Shown: positions 29,135-38,218, counted from the stretch's first letter. The stretch is 64,000 bases of DNA from Treponema sp. (GCA_016293645.1 JAEDDW010000002.1:19993-83992), one strand, 5' to 3'. Translations and numbers: made by a program. The notes: a model not told the origin generated them from the sequence alone.

Positions 29135-29163
29135 TTGACAATCTTCTTGTGATTTACTAATAT
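29135..29163 (+). promoter_or_regulatory. Promoter of the queuosine salvage operon
   Basis: Consensus TTGACA (29135-29140), 17-bp spacer, TAATAT (29158-29163). The expected start site, near 29170-29171, coincides with the first base of the putative preQ1 aptamer. Confidence 0.75.
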
Positions 29164-29170
29164 GCCTCCC

Positions 29171-29217
29171 AAGACAGTTCGTGACCATCCTGTCTATAAA
29201 CAAAACTAGGGAGGCAT
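29171..29217 (+). promoter_or_regulatory. Candidate preQ1-I riboswitch with embedded Shine-Dalgarno
   Basis: The aptamer-like part has stem P1 GACAG/CTGTC (29173-29177 with 29190-29194), a 12-nt loop beginning TTC and containing ACC, and an A-rich tail ATAAACAAAACTAGGG. The tail closely resembles the tails of known preQ1-I aptamers and runs straight into the ribosome-binding site GGGAGG (29209-29214) of a queuosine-precursor transporter. Ligand binding would hide that site. The exact loop-tail pseudoknot could not be assigned by eye. Confidence 0.6.
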
Positions 29218-29221
29218 TCAT

Positions 29222-29905
29222 ATGAATGCATTTGAATTTTTTATTTCCGTTCTTTTTTTTCTTTCGGCAACAGTTGCAGCCTACAGGTTCTTTGGTAAAA
29301 GCGGACTGTTTGTATTCGTGGCATTCTCCACAATTCTTGCCAACATCCAAGTATGCAAAGGAATCAATCTTTTTGGATTTGAGACGACTGTCGGCAACGT
29401 TCTTTATGCATCGTCGTTTTTGTGTACTGACATCCTTTCGGAAAAGTACGGCAAGAAGACGGCCCAGAAGGCGGTAAAGATCGGGATCTTCACCAACATC
29501 TTATGGATCATCGGAACTCAACTTACGCTCATTTCAGTTCCGTCGGAACATGATACAATGCAGCCGCATCTTGAGGCTATTTTTGGACTCATGCCAAGAG
29601 TTGCCGGAGCAAGCCTTATCGCCTACATTGTCAGCCAAAGCATCGATGTTCTTTTGTATCATCTGATCTGGGAAAAAAGCGGACAGACTTCAAAATTCCT
29701 TTGGCTCAGAAACAACGGATCAACCATGGTGTCCCAGTTTTTTGATACTTCGATTTTTGTCACCATTGCTTTTGTCGGTACAGTTCCGTCTGAAATTTTC
29801 TGGTCGATTCTGTGGACGACATATTTCTTCAAGGTTGTCGTTGCCTTGTTTGATACGCCTTTCGCTTATCTTGCAAGAAAACTCCGCGCCCCTGATGGAG
29901 AATGA
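29222..29905 (+). CDS. Queuosine precursor transporter (YhhQ/QPTR family)
   Basis: This 227-residue inner-membrane protein has six to seven helices. Family signs are [24 protein letters not shown] and [25 protein letters not shown], and later [16 protein letters not shown]. It imports preQ0, preQ1 or queuine. It lies directly behind the candidate preQ1 riboswitch and overlaps queF by 4 bp (ATGA), which together fix the role well. Confidence 0.9.
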   Translation: MNAFEFFISVLFFLSATVAAYRFFGKSGLFVFVAFSTILANIQVCKGINLFGFETTVGNVLYASSFLCTDILSEKYGKKTAQKAVKIGIFTNILWIIGTQLTLISVPSEHDTMQPHLEAIFGLMPRVAGASLIAYIVSQSIDVLLYHLIWEKSGQTSKFLWLRNNGSTMVSQFFDTSIFVTIAFVGTVPSEIFWSILWTTYFFKVVVALFDTPFAYLARKLRAPDGE

Positions 29906-30423
29906 CAATGATGATTGAGACTGGATCAAACAAGGATATGAAGAACAGGGCAGATGAAAATCTCAAACTGCTTGGAAAGAAAACTGAATACAAAAGCGAC
30001 TATGCGCCTGAGGTTCTTGAGACTTTTGTGAACCGGCACATGGAAAACGATTACTTCGTGAAATTCAATTGCCCGGAATTTACATCCTTGTGTCCTATCA
30101 CAGGTCAGCCGGATTTTGCGACGATCTACATCTCCTACATTCCAGACGAGCTTATGGTTGAATCAAAATCCCTCAAGCTCTATCTGTTCAGTTTCAGAAA
30201 TCATGGAGATTTTCATGAAGACTGCGTAAACAAAATCATGAAAGATCTGGTCAGTCTCATGAATCCCCGTTACATCGAGGTCTGGGGGAAATTCACTCCT
30301 CGCGGTGGAATCAGCATTGATCCGTACTGCAACTGGGGTAAACCTGGCACGAAGTATGAAAAGATGGCTGAACAGCGTCTTCTCTGGCATGACATGAGTC
30401 CTGAGAAGATAGACAACCGCTGA
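29902..30423 (+). CDS. queF: NADPH-dependent 7-cyano-7-deazaguanine (preQ0) reductase
   Basis: This 173-residue T-fold enzyme of the unimodular QueF type reduces the nitrile of preQ0 to preQ1. It has the catalytic cysteine in [13 protein letters not shown] near residue 68, the family motif [21 protein letters not shown] near residue 91, and the closing RGGISIDPY. With the transporter upstream and tgt at 39299 it supports salvage: import preQ0, reduce it, insert it into tRNA. No preQ0 synthesis genes (queC, queD, queE) are in the window. Confidence 0.93.
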   Translation: MTMMIETGSNKDMKNRADENLKLLGKKTEYKSDYAPEVLETFVNRHMENDYFVKFNCPEFTSLCPITGQPDFATIYISYIPDELMVESKSLKLYLFSFRNHGDFHEDCVNKIMKDLVSLMNPRYIEVWGKFTPRGGISIDPYCNWGKPGTKYEKMAEQRLLWHDMSPEKIDNR

Positions 30424-30459
30424 ACCTGTCCATTCTTTCTGATATGAAATCTCTGAAAA

Positions 30460-30488
30460 TTGCAATTTTTATTGATTCCATATAAACT
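30460..30488 (+). promoter_or_regulatory. Leaderless promoter of truB-ribF with palindromic -35
   Basis: TTGCAA (30460-30465), 17-bp spacer, TAAACT (30483-30488), then 6 bp to the ATG at 30495. The -35 is the core of the perfect 14-bp palindrome AAAATTGCAATTTT (30456-30469), which recurs at 53676-53689. Confidence 0.55.
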
Positions 30489-30494
30489 GAAGCT

Positions 30495-32378
30495 ATGAAA
30501 TCAAAATCCGCTCCTTCCGGAATCATGCTTTATGCAAAATCTTCCGGGCTTACAAGTTTTTCCTCCCTTTGGAGTATCAAGCATGCCCTTTGCACGGAGA
30601 AGGTTGGTCACACCGGAACTCTGGACTCCTTTGCCGATGGATTGCTTGTAGTGCTGAGCGGAAATCTTACCCATCTTGTTCCACATGTAACTGGATTTAC
30701 CAAGACCTATGAAGCGATTGTCTGTTTCGGAAAGGAAACGGATACCCTTGATCCTACAGGCGAATATGTCTGCAGTATGGAACCAGCCTTGAAAAAAGAA
30801 ATTGAGGATGTTCTTCCGGAATTCACCGGAGCGATTTTGCAGACTCCACCGGCATTTTCAGCCCTTCATGTTGATGGCAGACGAGCAAGCGATCTTGTGC
30901 GGGAAGGCAAGGAAGTCAAACTTGAAAGCCGCCAGATATTCATATACAGACTTGAGCTTCTTGATTTCCTCGACAACCGCAGTGCCGATGGATGTACATA
31001 CGCAAAGCTTTCCGTTACATGCTCCAAGGGAACCTACATCCGTGCACTTGCCCGTGACATAGCGAAAGCTGCCGGAAGCTGTGCGCATCTTTGTGCCCTT
31101 AGACGTACCCAGGTTGGACCTTTCCATCTTGAGGATGCTGCCTGCTACGGAACTCTTGGGGAATTTACGATTGCTGCCGGAATTGAAAGCGAAAAAAAAA
31201 TCCGCGAGGAAAATGAAAAGTCCCTCATGGAGAAAGCTTCCGAAAAGATATTTGACAGAAAAAAAACAAAGAAAAACCGGGAAAAGGATAGTGATGAGAA
31301 AACTGCTGAAATCAAAAGCCGTTTTTTGACTTTTACTCCTGAACTTGCATCCCTTTGTGGATTTGACTGTGACACGCTTAGAACTGAATTTGAAAAATCT
31401 TATATCAGTGGACGTCCTCTTGCTGTCCGCATGTTTGAAAGAATGGAAGACCTCCATGCCTCAAGAGATTTCTATGTGGAGGACGAGATAGCAGTCTATT
31501 ATTCCGACGGAACTTTTGCCGGCATAATGAAAAAAAATGATGGCCGCCTTCATTATGGATTTGTCGTTCCTCACGAGAAAAAGAAACTCCGTGTCTTCAG
31601 CTGGCAGGAAATCATGGTCGGTGCTTTTCCCCTTCAGTGGAGAAAGAAGGGCAGTGCCATGTCTGTTGGAAGTTTTGAGGCTGTACATTGCGGTCATGTG
31701 CAGATCCTTGATTCCGTTATCGGTAAAAAGGAGCTGGTGTCTGGGGTAGTCACATTTTCTTCTTCCATTAGACGCGATGATCCTAAAGATATTTTCACCC
31801 TCAATCAGCGTCTTGATTTTTTTTGCAGTCTTGGTCTTGATTTTGCCATTGTCATTGATTTCGATGATGGTTTCTCAAAACTCGGTGGTGAAGAATTTCT
31901 CCGTATCCTCGTTGAAAAATGTTCGTTGAAATTTCTTTCCGAAGGCAGCGATTTCAAATGCGGTTACAGGGGAAGCTTTGGAATGAAGGAGATTTCCCTT
32001 GCCGCATCTTCGCTTGGTTTTGAACTGGATGAGGAAAACTATGTGGAGTTTGACGGACATAAGATCAGTTCAAGCAGGATAAAGAAAGAAATTGAGAATG
32101 GAAATTTTTCGGATATGATGGAATTCCTTGGGCGGCCTTTTGAGTTCAGCCTTGATCGATTCAAATGGTATGAGAAGGAACATGGTGATGAAATGTCCTG
32201 CTATGAGGCTGAAAACATAAGCAACCAGGTTCTCCCAAAAGATGGTGAATACAGTGTTGCCGTAAATCTTAAAGACGGCATAACGCTGCATACGGAATTG
32301 AAGATCCACGGAAAGTCCATTTCATTGCTTTTGCCAACCCAGAGGTACGCAGACAATGCGGTTTCTCTTTCCTTTTAG
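30495..32378 (+). CDS. truB: Fusion of tRNA pseudouridine-55 synthase TruB and a RibF-type FAD synthetase domain
   Basis: In this 627-residue protein, residues 1-240 are TruB: KVGHTGTLDSFADGLLVVL with the catalytic aspartate, YEAIVCFGKETDTLDPTG, and CSKGTYIRALARDI. A Lys/Glu-rich linker (about 235-275) leads to a region resembling the TruB C-terminal RNA-binding part. From about residue 387 the sequence is the nucleotidyltransferase half of RibF: MSVGSFEAVHCGHVQILD (HxGH motif), EGSDFKCGYRG and ISSSRIKKEI. The riboflavin-kinase half of RibF is missing or unrecognisable; only about 75 residues follow, without its PTAN motif. Separate truB and ribF genes are usual at this place before rpsO. The mRNA is probably leaderless. 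Confidence 0.85.
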   Translation: MKSKSAPSGIMLYAKSSGLTSFSSLWSIKHALCTEKVGHTGTLDSFADGLLVVLSGNLTHLVPHVTGFTKTYEAIVCFGKETDTLDPTGEYVCSMEPALKKEIEDVLPEFTGAILQTPPAFSALHVDGRRASDLVREGKEVKLESRQIFIYRLELLDFLDNRSADGCTYAKLSVTCSKGTYIRALARDIAKAAGSCAHLCALRRTQVGPFHLEDAACYGTLGEFTIAAGIESEKKIREENEKSLMEKASEKIFDRKKTKKNREKDSDEKTAEIKSRFLTFTPELASLCGFDCDTLRTEFEKSYISGRPLAVRMFERMEDLHASRDFYVEDEIAVYYSDGTFAGIMKKNDGRLHYGFVVPHEKKKLRVFSWQEIMVGAFPLQWRKKGSAMSVGSFEAVHCGHVQILDSVIGKKELVSGVVTFSSSIRRDDPKDIFTLNQRLDFFCSLGLDFAIVIDFDDGFSKLGGEEFLRILVEKCSLKFLSEGSDFKCGYRGSFGMKEISLAASSLGFELDEENYVEFDGHKISSSRIKKEIENGNFSDMMEFLGRPFEFSLDRFKWYEKEHGDEMSCYEAENISNQVLPKDGEYSVAVNLKDGITLHTELKIHGKSISLLLPTQRYADNAVSLSF

Positions 32379-32398
32379 CTGCATATGTCATGCTGCAC

Positions 32399-32426
32399 TA
32401 GACAAAAGATAATATATCAGTAAAAT
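32399..32426 (+). promoter_or_regulatory. Promoter and long leader of rpsO
   Basis: TAGACA (32399-32404), 16-bp spacer, TAAAAT (32421-32426). About 110 nt of leader precede rpsO and include a small hairpin (GCTTC/GAAGC). S15 represses its own mRNA in several bacteria; whether this leader does so is unknown. Confidence 0.5.
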
Positions 32427-32544
32427 TAAAGAGCTTCTTTGAAGCATGAACTTTTGCTGTCATGATTCCGCCTGGAGTACAAAGAGCCACTTTTATCCCA
32501 GGTCTTATCTTAGGCAAAAGAAAAATAATTACAGGAGTAAGTAT

Positions 32545-32814
32545 ATGGCACTTACAAAAGAAACAACATCTTCAATCGTTGGAAAGTTCGGCAAGTCGGC
32601 AGCTGACACTGGTAACACAAATGTTCAGATCGCTCTTCTTACAGAACGCATCAAGCAGCTTACAGCACACTGCAAGGCATTCCCAAAGGATACAACAGCA
32701 TCCCGCGGACTTCTCAAGGCTGTAGGTGCTCGCAGAAGACTTCTTAAGTACCTTCAGAACACAAATCTTGAAGGATACCGCGCTCTCATCAAGGAACTCG
32801 GAATTCGTAAGTAA
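32545..32814 (+). CDS. rpsO: 30S ribosomal protein S15
   Basis: This 89-residue protein of normal length (MALTKETTSSIVGKFGKSAA; the conserved DTGNTNVQIALLTERI; RRRLLKYLQ) binds the central domain of 16S rRNA. The start at 32545 is fixed by AGGAG 8 bp upstream and by length; the frame is open 33 codons further up but does not code. It is followed by a terminator and pnp, the common rpsO-pnp order. Confidence 0.97.
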   Translation: MALTKETTSSIVGKFGKSAADTGNTNVQIALLTERIKQLTAHCKAFPKDTTASRGLLKAVGARRRLLKYLQNTNLEGYRALIKELGIRK

Positions 32815-32822
32815 GTTTCTGA

Positions 32823-32872
32823 AAAAGGCAGGAATGTTGTGGTTTTCATGGTGTTCCTGCCTTTAAATTTTT
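32823..32872 (+). terminator. Terminator of rpsO
   Basis: AAAGGCAGGAA and TTCCTGCCTTT form an 11-bp stem around an 18-nt loop, followed by AAATTTTT. Confidence 0.75.
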
Positions 32873-32963
32873 GGAAATAAACGGGGTATTCCGGCTGTTC
32901 AAACGGAACATCCTTTGTCTGGCAACGGACATAAAAAGAAAATAAAGAACAAGGAAAATGGTT

Positions 32964-35054
32964 ATGGTACAGAGAGTAACTAGAAAAATCGGGGATCAGG
33001 AACTTATCCTCGAAACAGGAAAGATCGGTAAGCAGGCTAACGGCTGTGTTTACGCTCAGATCGGCGGAACTTCGGTTATTGCTACAGTCTGCTGTTCAAG
33101 TGATGTTAGGGAAGGTCTTGATTTCGTTCCTGTTACAGTTGAATACAACGAAAAGTTCTATGCTGCAGGTAAGATTCCTGGAGGCTTTGTAAAGAGAGAA
33201 GGTCGTCCAAAGGATAAGGAAATTCTTGTAAGCCGCCTTATCGACCGCCCTATGCGTCCGCTTTTTGAAACAGCATTCGGACGCGAAATTCAGATTGTTC
33301 CAACTTGTGTTTCAATCGACGGTGTTAACACACCAGACATTCTTGCAGTTCTCGCAGCTTCTGCTGCAGTTTCTATTTCAGACATTCCTTTCCATGGTCC
33401 GGTTGCAGCTTGCCGCGTAGGTTACCTTGATGGACAGTATGTCATCAACCCAACATACGAACAGATGGAAAAGGTTCAGCTTGAAATCGTTGTTGCCGGT
33501 ACAAAAGACGGCTTTACAATGGTAGAAGGCGGTGCCAACGAAGTTTCTGAAGATGTAATGCTCGGCGCCCTTGAAAAGGCTCAGGGATTCATCACAGAAA
33601 TGTGTCTCCTCCAGGAAGAACTGGTTAAGCTTGCAGGTAAGGAAAAGCTCCCTCTTGCTCCACTCAACGTTGAACTTGAAAACAAGGAAGCCATCAAGGC
33701 AGAGGCACTTCCTCTCATGAAAGTTGCATGTTTCAAAGAAGGAAAGATGGCTCGCTCAGAAGCCGTAAAGGAAGTTAAGAAGCAGATTGCAGAAAAGTAT
33801 GCAGACCAGCTTGCTGATGAAGTTCAGGCCAAGCTCTTTGGTGCACTTTTTGATGACATCCAGTATGAACTTCTCCGCTCAAGCATCCTCGAAACAGGCA
33901 TGCGCATTGACGGTCGTGGAACAGATCAGATTCGTCCAATTACTTGCGAGATCAACGTTCTTCCACGCCCTCACGGATCTGCACTCTTTACTCGTGGTGA
34001 AACACAGTCCCTCGCTGTTACAACTCTTGGTACTGCAATGGATGAACAGGTATATGATGACATTGAAGGCGACAGAAGCGAAAACTTCATCCTTCACTAC
34101 AACTTCCCTCCATATTCTGTAGGTGAAACAGGTAAGCTTACAACAGGACGCCGCGAAATCGGTCACGGTAACCTTGCACGCCGCTCACTTGCTCCAATGA
34201 TTCCTTCAAAGGCAGAATTCCCATACACAATCCGTGTTGTTTCTGAAATCATGGAATCAAACGGTTCATCTTCTCAGGCTTCAACTTGTGGCGGATGTCT
34301 TTCACTCCTTGCAGCCGGTGTTCCAATGAAGAAGATGGTTGCAGGTATTGCAATGGGTCTTATCACAAGCGATGAAAAGTACACAAAGTATGCAATTCTT
34401 TCTGATATCCTTGGTGAAGAAGATCACCTTGGCGACATGGACTTCAAGGTAGCAGGTACCCGCGACGGTATCACAGGCTTCCAGATGGACATCAAGATCG
34501 CCGGTGTTTCAATGGAAATCATGAAGAAGGCTCTTGCTCAGGCTAAGGACGGACGCAACCACATCCTCGACATCATGGAGAAGTGCATCAACAAGCCTCA
34601 GCCAATCAGCCAGTTTGCTCCTAAGATTGAATCCCTCAAGATACCTATCGACAAGATCGGTGCCCTCATTGGTCCTGGCGGAAAGAACGTCAAGGCTCTC
34701 TGTCAGCAGTACGGTGTTACAATCAATACTGACGATGACGGAACTGTTACAATCTACGGTAAGACAGGCGAAGCCGCAGACAAGGCAAAGGCTGCCGTCA
34801 AGGGTATCTGTGAAGATCCGGAGCCAGGTACAATCTACCAGGGTACTGTCAAGCGCATCATGGACTTCGGTGCATTCATAGAAATCCTCCCAGGTAAGGA
34901 AGGTCTCTGCCACATCTCCAAGCTTTCTCGCGCTCGCGTAGAAAAGGTAACAGATGTTCTCAAGGAAGGACAGGTTGTTCCGGTTAAGCTTCTTGAAGTT
35001 GACAAGATGGGACGCCTCAACCTCTCGTATATCGATGCTGTAGAATCTAAGTAA
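32964..35054 (+). CDS. pnp: Polynucleotide phosphorylase
   Basis: This 696-residue phosphorolytic 3'-5' exoribonuclease has two RNase PH domains (first: GGTSVIATVCCS and GGFVKREGRPKDKEILVSRLIDRP; second: RPHGSALFTRGETQSLAVTTLG, and GDMDFKVAGTRDGITGFQMD with the catalytic aspartates). A KH domain (IGALIGPGGKNVKAL) and an S1 domain (GTVKRIMDFGAFIEILPGKEG) follow. Two ATGs are possible; 32964 has AAGGA at a good 8-bp spacing, 32958 does not. Codon use is strongly biased, as in the ribosomal genes nearby. Confidence 0.96.
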   Translation: MVQRVTRKIGDQELILETGKIGKQANGCVYAQIGGTSVIATVCCSSDVREGLDFVPVTVEYNEKFYAAGKIPGGFVKREGRPKDKEILVSRLIDRPMRPLFETAFGREIQIVPTCVSIDGVNTPDILAVLAASAAVSISDIPFHGPVAACRVGYLDGQYVINPTYEQMEKVQLEIVVAGTKDGFTMVEGGANEVSEDVMLGALEKAQGFITEMCLLQEELVKLAGKEKLPLAPLNVELENKEAIKAEALPLMKVACFKEGKMARSEAVKEVKKQIAEKYADQLADEVQAKLFGALFDDIQYELLRSSILETGMRIDGRGTDQIRPITCEINVLPRPHGSALFTRGETQSLAVTTLGTAMDEQVYDDIEGDRSENFILHYNFPPYSVGETGKLTTGRREIGHGNLARRSLAPMIPSKAEFPYTIRVVSEIMESNGSSSQASTCGGCLSLLAAGVPMKKMVAGIAMGLITSDEKYTKYAILSDILGEEDHLGDMDFKVAGTRDGITGFQMDIKIAGVSMEIMKKALAQAKDGRNHILDIMEKCINKPQPISQFAPKIESLKIPIDKIGALIGPGGKNVKALCQQYGVTINTDDDGTVTIYGKTGEAADKAKAAVKGICEDPEPGTIYQGTVKRIMDFGAFIEILPGKEGLCHISKLSRARVEKVTDVLKEGQVVPVKLLEVDKMGRLNLSYIDAVESK

Positions 35055-35089
35055 ACAAGGAAACTGCAATATCGTCACTAAAGTGATAG

Positions 35090-35124
35090 ACCGGTTCTGT
35101 TTGATTACAGGGCCGGTTTTTTTT
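35090..35124 (+). terminator. Terminator of pnp
   Basis: ACCGGTTCTGT (35090-35100) pairs with ACAGGGCCGGT (35107-35117) through 11 positions with two G-U pairs and the loop TTGATT, then eight T's. The T run overlaps the -35 region of the next promoter. Confidence 0.85.
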
Positions 35125-35139
35125 ATTCATGTGATATGC

Positions 35140-35145
35140 TATAAT
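35140..35145 (+). promoter_or_regulatory. -10 box of the M16 peptidase gene
   Basis: Perfect TATAAT 9 bp before the ATG at 35155. The position 17 bp upstream is TTTTTT, part of the pnp terminator. TGATATGC ahead of it gives no clear extended -10. A start at or next to the ATG is expected. Confidence 0.55.
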
Positions 35146-35154
35146 CCCACCACC

Positions 35155-36426
35155 ATGATTAACAAGCAGGTTCTCAAAAACAATGTCGTTCTTATAACCC
35201 AAAGTGATGAATCATCAAAAGTGGCGACTGTTGGATTTTATTTTTCCACCGGCAGCCGCTATGAAAAGGAAGGTGAGTACGGAATAAGCCATTTCACCGA
35301 GCATATGCTTTTCAAGGGAACTAAGACAAAAACAAACAGGGAGATTGCCCGTATTTTTGACAGAATGGGTGGAGTTACCAATGCCTTTACGGAACGTGAA
35401 AATGTAAGCGTCTATTGTTCCGTTCCTGTTGAAAAAGAGGAAAATTTTTCCATTGCCCTGGACACAATCTGTGACCTGTCGGAAAATTGTATTTTCCCTG
35501 AAGATGAAATGGAGAAGGAACGCGGGGTTGTCGAGAATGAAATTTATTCCGTCGAGGATGATCCTGATGATTCTTCCATGGATGAGATTGCCCGCCGTAT
35601 GTGGCCGGATCAGGATATTTCCAGAACCATAACGGGTTCCGTAGATGATGTGGAATCGATAACACGTGACCAGATGATTTCATGGTATGATGAATATTTT
35701 ATCCATGGAGAACTTGTGGTGATTGCCGCCGGAAAAATAGATGAGGCAATTCTTCTGGATCGCCTTGGAAAACTTTCACAAAAAAAGCCGTCCGTGGAAT
35801 TTTATAAAAATGCCCACTTCAAGGATAAAGTGGACTGGAGTTCCGGCACGTCCATAGTAAAGGCCAGGTTCAGCCAGGAACAGGTTTTTGCCCTTTTCCC
35901 TCTGGACTGGACTCTTTCCTACAAGGATTATCTTTCGCTTATGGTCTTTGATACCATTGCCGGAGACAGCATGGGCAGCCGTCTTTTCCTTGAACTGAGG
36001 GAACGACTTGGCCTTTGTTACAGCGTCGGAAGTTTTTTCACAACCTATGAGAACGCAGGCTTTTGGGCGGCCTACCTGGTCTGTGAAAGCAAAAATACGG
36101 TCCGCGCCTGCCAGTCGCTTCTTCTGGAAATAAACAATCTTCTGGAAAAAGAAATTTCCCGGGAAGAAATCGACATCGCCCTTGAGCGCATAAGCGGTCT
36201 TGAAATCATGAATGAAATAAATTCCGTGTTCCTCATGCGCCGTCTGTGGAATTTCTACAGCCTTGGTTTTGAACTTATGGATACTGATGAATTCATAAAG
36301 TCTATACGGATGATAACTAAAGATGATATAATTTCATTTGTCAGACGCCTCATTGATCCTTCTGGAAGAAATGTTGTCATTTATGGAAAGAAACTTTCAG
36401 CTTTTGACAGGAGAAAAATAAAATGA
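35155..36426 (+). CDS. M16-family zinc peptidase (processing-peptidase-like)
   Basis: This 423-residue protein has an intact inverted zinc motif HFTEH near residue 47 (in [15 protein letters not shown]) and a downstream glutamate ([16 protein letters not shown]), so it should be active. The size fits single-unit M16B enzymes that work as dimers (YmxG/PqqL type). The start at 35155 is chosen because the longer frame to 35083 would translate the pnp terminator. No signal peptide is present, so it is probably cytoplasmic. It overlaps dut by 4 bp. Confidence 0.92.
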   Translation: MINKQVLKNNVVLITQSDESSKVATVGFYFSTGSRYEKEGEYGISHFTEHMLFKGTKTKTNREIARIFDRMGGVTNAFTERENVSVYCSVPVEKEENFSIALDTICDLSENCIFPEDEMEKERGVVENEIYSVEDDPDDSSMDEIARRMWPDQDISRTITGSVDDVESITRDQMISWYDEYFIHGELVVIAAGKIDEAILLDRLGKLSQKKPSVEFYKNAHFKDKVDWSSGTSIVKARFSQEQVFALFPLDWTLSYKDYLSLMVFDTIAGDSMGSRLFLELRERLGLCYSVGSFFTTYENAGFWAAYLVCESKNTVRACQSLLLEINNLLEKEISREEIDIALERISGLEIMNEINSVFLMRRLWNFYSLGFELMDTDEFIKSIRMITKDDIISFVRRLIDPSGRNVVIYGKKLSAFDRRKIK

Positions 36427-36863
36427 ATGAAGTAGATATAAAGATCATCGCAAACAAAGGTGCGGTTGTTCCATGCTATAAGACGGCAGGTGCTGCTGGT
36501 GCTGATGTATGTGCTCTTCTTGATGATAAAGTTGTCCTGAAACCTGGAGAGAGGACAATCCTGCCTACAGGTCTTTTCTTTGAGATTCCACAGGGATATG
36601 AAATACAGGTACGTCCAAGAAGCGGACTTGCCGCAAAAAACGGAGTTACTGTCCTCAATACTCCTGGTACCATTGACAGTGATTACCGCGGAGAGCTCAA
36701 GGTGATCCTCATAAATCTTGGTGATTCCGATTTTGAGATTTCAAGCGGAGACAGAATTGCACAGATTGTTGTCGCTCCAGTGACTTTGGGAAATTTCATC
36801 CAGGTAGAATCCATTTCAGAAACTGAACGCGGAACAGGCGGATTTGGAAGTACTGGTGTCTGA
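36423..36863 (+). CDS. dut: Deoxyuridine 5'-triphosphate nucleotidohydrolase
   Basis: This 146-residue homotrimeric dUTPase splits dUTP to dUMP and pyrophosphate. All five motifs are present: [44 protein letters not shown] and the C-terminal [10 protein letters not shown]. It overlaps the M16 gene by ATGA. Confidence 0.97.
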   Translation: MNEVDIKIIANKGAVVPCYKTAGAAGADVCALLDDKVVLKPGERTILPTGLFFEIPQGYEIQVRPRSGLAAKNGVTVLNTPGTIDSDYRGELKVILINLGDSDFEISSGDRIAQIVVAPVTLGNFIQVESISETERGTGGFGSTGV

Positions 36864-36865
36864 AA

Positions 36866-38218
36866 ATGAATCTGAAAACATTAAAGGAAAAAATCGATAA
36901 GTTTTTGAATGCGGTGGATTTTGCCTGCGTTTATCTCTACAGGCAGTATGTCTACTTCAAGATCCTGTTTGCAAGAAAGACCAGAGAGCTCAAGAAAATA
37001 AAGGTCAGACGTAGTGTCTACAGATTCGGTTATTATGCTGGTAAAAAAATCGGCAGCAAAAAGATCATGCATCTTTTTGTCGTGCTTACATACAGACACA
37101 AGTCCATAAAACAGAATATTCTCGTAAGATACATTGCGAAAGAACTGCTTCTGTATTTTGCCATCTGCTTTGCGTTTTTCTTTGTTATTTTCTTCGTGAA
37201 CCAGATTCTACTCCTTGCGGAAACCATTCTGAAAAAGAGAGTCCCATTGGGTTCCGTAGTGAAGCTCATTACTTATTGTCTGCCAGCGATCATCGCACAG
37301 TCCGCACCCTTTGCGACTCTTGTAGGATTTCTCATGTGCCTTGGTCGCCTTGTCACGGATAACGAAGTCCTTATCTTCCGTGCAAGCGGTCAGAAATACA
37401 GCCTCATTCTTAAATCCGTCCTTTCCATGGGAATTCTGATCTCTTTGTTCAGTTTTGTCATGAACGATTATTTTCTTCCTCTGGGTACGATAAACTACAA
37501 CAAACTTTTTAAGCAGATCATTGTCTCAAATCCTGCAATTGAACTTGAATCCATGTCCATAAAGCGAATGAACGATTCCACGATTGTGATCGGCAATGTC
37601 AGCGGCAACAATGTAAGCGATCTTGTTTTTTTTGATACGGGAAAAGACGGTTCCCAAAGAATCATTATTGCCAAGGATTCTGAAATCAGAAAATCTTCTG
37701 CGGCGGGTGTTCTTATGCGCCTTGATATGAATGATTCCCTGGTTCTTATGCTCAATGATATTAAAAATCATGAATATGATACATTGACATCTGATAGTCT
37801 TGCGTTGAGCGTGTTTGAAAACTCAATCATTTCTTCCAACGGCGGAACTTCTCCACGTGAGATGACATCCTGGGACCTTAGAAAAGAAATAAAGAGAATG
37901 AAAAAGAATGAGAACATTTCTCCAAAACTTAAGAATATGTACAAGCTTGAATACAATAAGAAATTTGCAATGCCTTTCGGTTCCATATTCTTTGCTATAC
38001 TGGCTTTCCCTCTTTCCCTGATTTTTGGTAGAAAAGATGGACAGACTCTTGGTATGATATTCGGTGTTATTATTTCCGTCCTTTACTGGTCTGTCCAGAT
38101 GGTAGGGCAGACTTTCGGCAACAGAGGCGGAATCAATGGATTCTGGGTAACATGGGGACCAAATTTCGTTCTTGGTCTTCTGGGAATAATTCTTTATCTG
38201 AGGCTTAAGAAAAAATGA
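36866..38218 (+). CDS. LptF-like (YjgP/YjgQ) permease with a long basic N-terminus
   Basis: This 450-residue protein has the family plan of helices near residues 93-115 and 130-160, a long periplasmic beta-jellyroll domain (about 195-330), then three C-terminal helices (MPFGSIFFAILAFPLSLIFG; GMIFGVIISVLYWSVQMVG; NFVLGLLGIILYLRL). Before the first helix lie about 90 mostly basic residues (RKTRELKKIKVRRSVYRFG), longer than in typical LptF. LptF and LptG form the membrane part of the LPS transporter LptB2FG, but treponemes of the type known lack LPS, so the lipid moved is uncertain. It overlaps the next gene by 4 bp. Confidence 0.85.
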   Translation: MNLKTLKEKIDKFLNAVDFACVYLYRQYVYFKILFARKTRELKKIKVRRSVYRFGYYAGKKIGSKKIMHLFVVLTYRHKSIKQNILVRYIAKELLLYFAICFAFFFVIFFVNQILLLAETILKKRVPLGSVVKLITYCLPAIIAQSAPFATLVGFLMCLGRLVTDNEVLIFRASGQKYSLILKSVLSMGILISLFSFVMNDYFLPLGTINYNKLFKQIIVSNPAIELESMSIKRMNDSTIVIGNVSGNNVSDLVFFDTGKDGSQRIIIAKDSEIRKSSAAGVLMRLDMNDSLVLMLNDIKNHEYDTLTSDSLALSVFENSIISSNGGTSPREMTSWDLRKEIKRMKKNENISPKLKNMYKLEYNKKFAMPFGSIFFAILAFPLSLIFGRKDGQTLGMIFGVIISVLYWSVQMVGQTFGNRGGINGFWVTWGPNFVLGLLGIILYLRLKKK

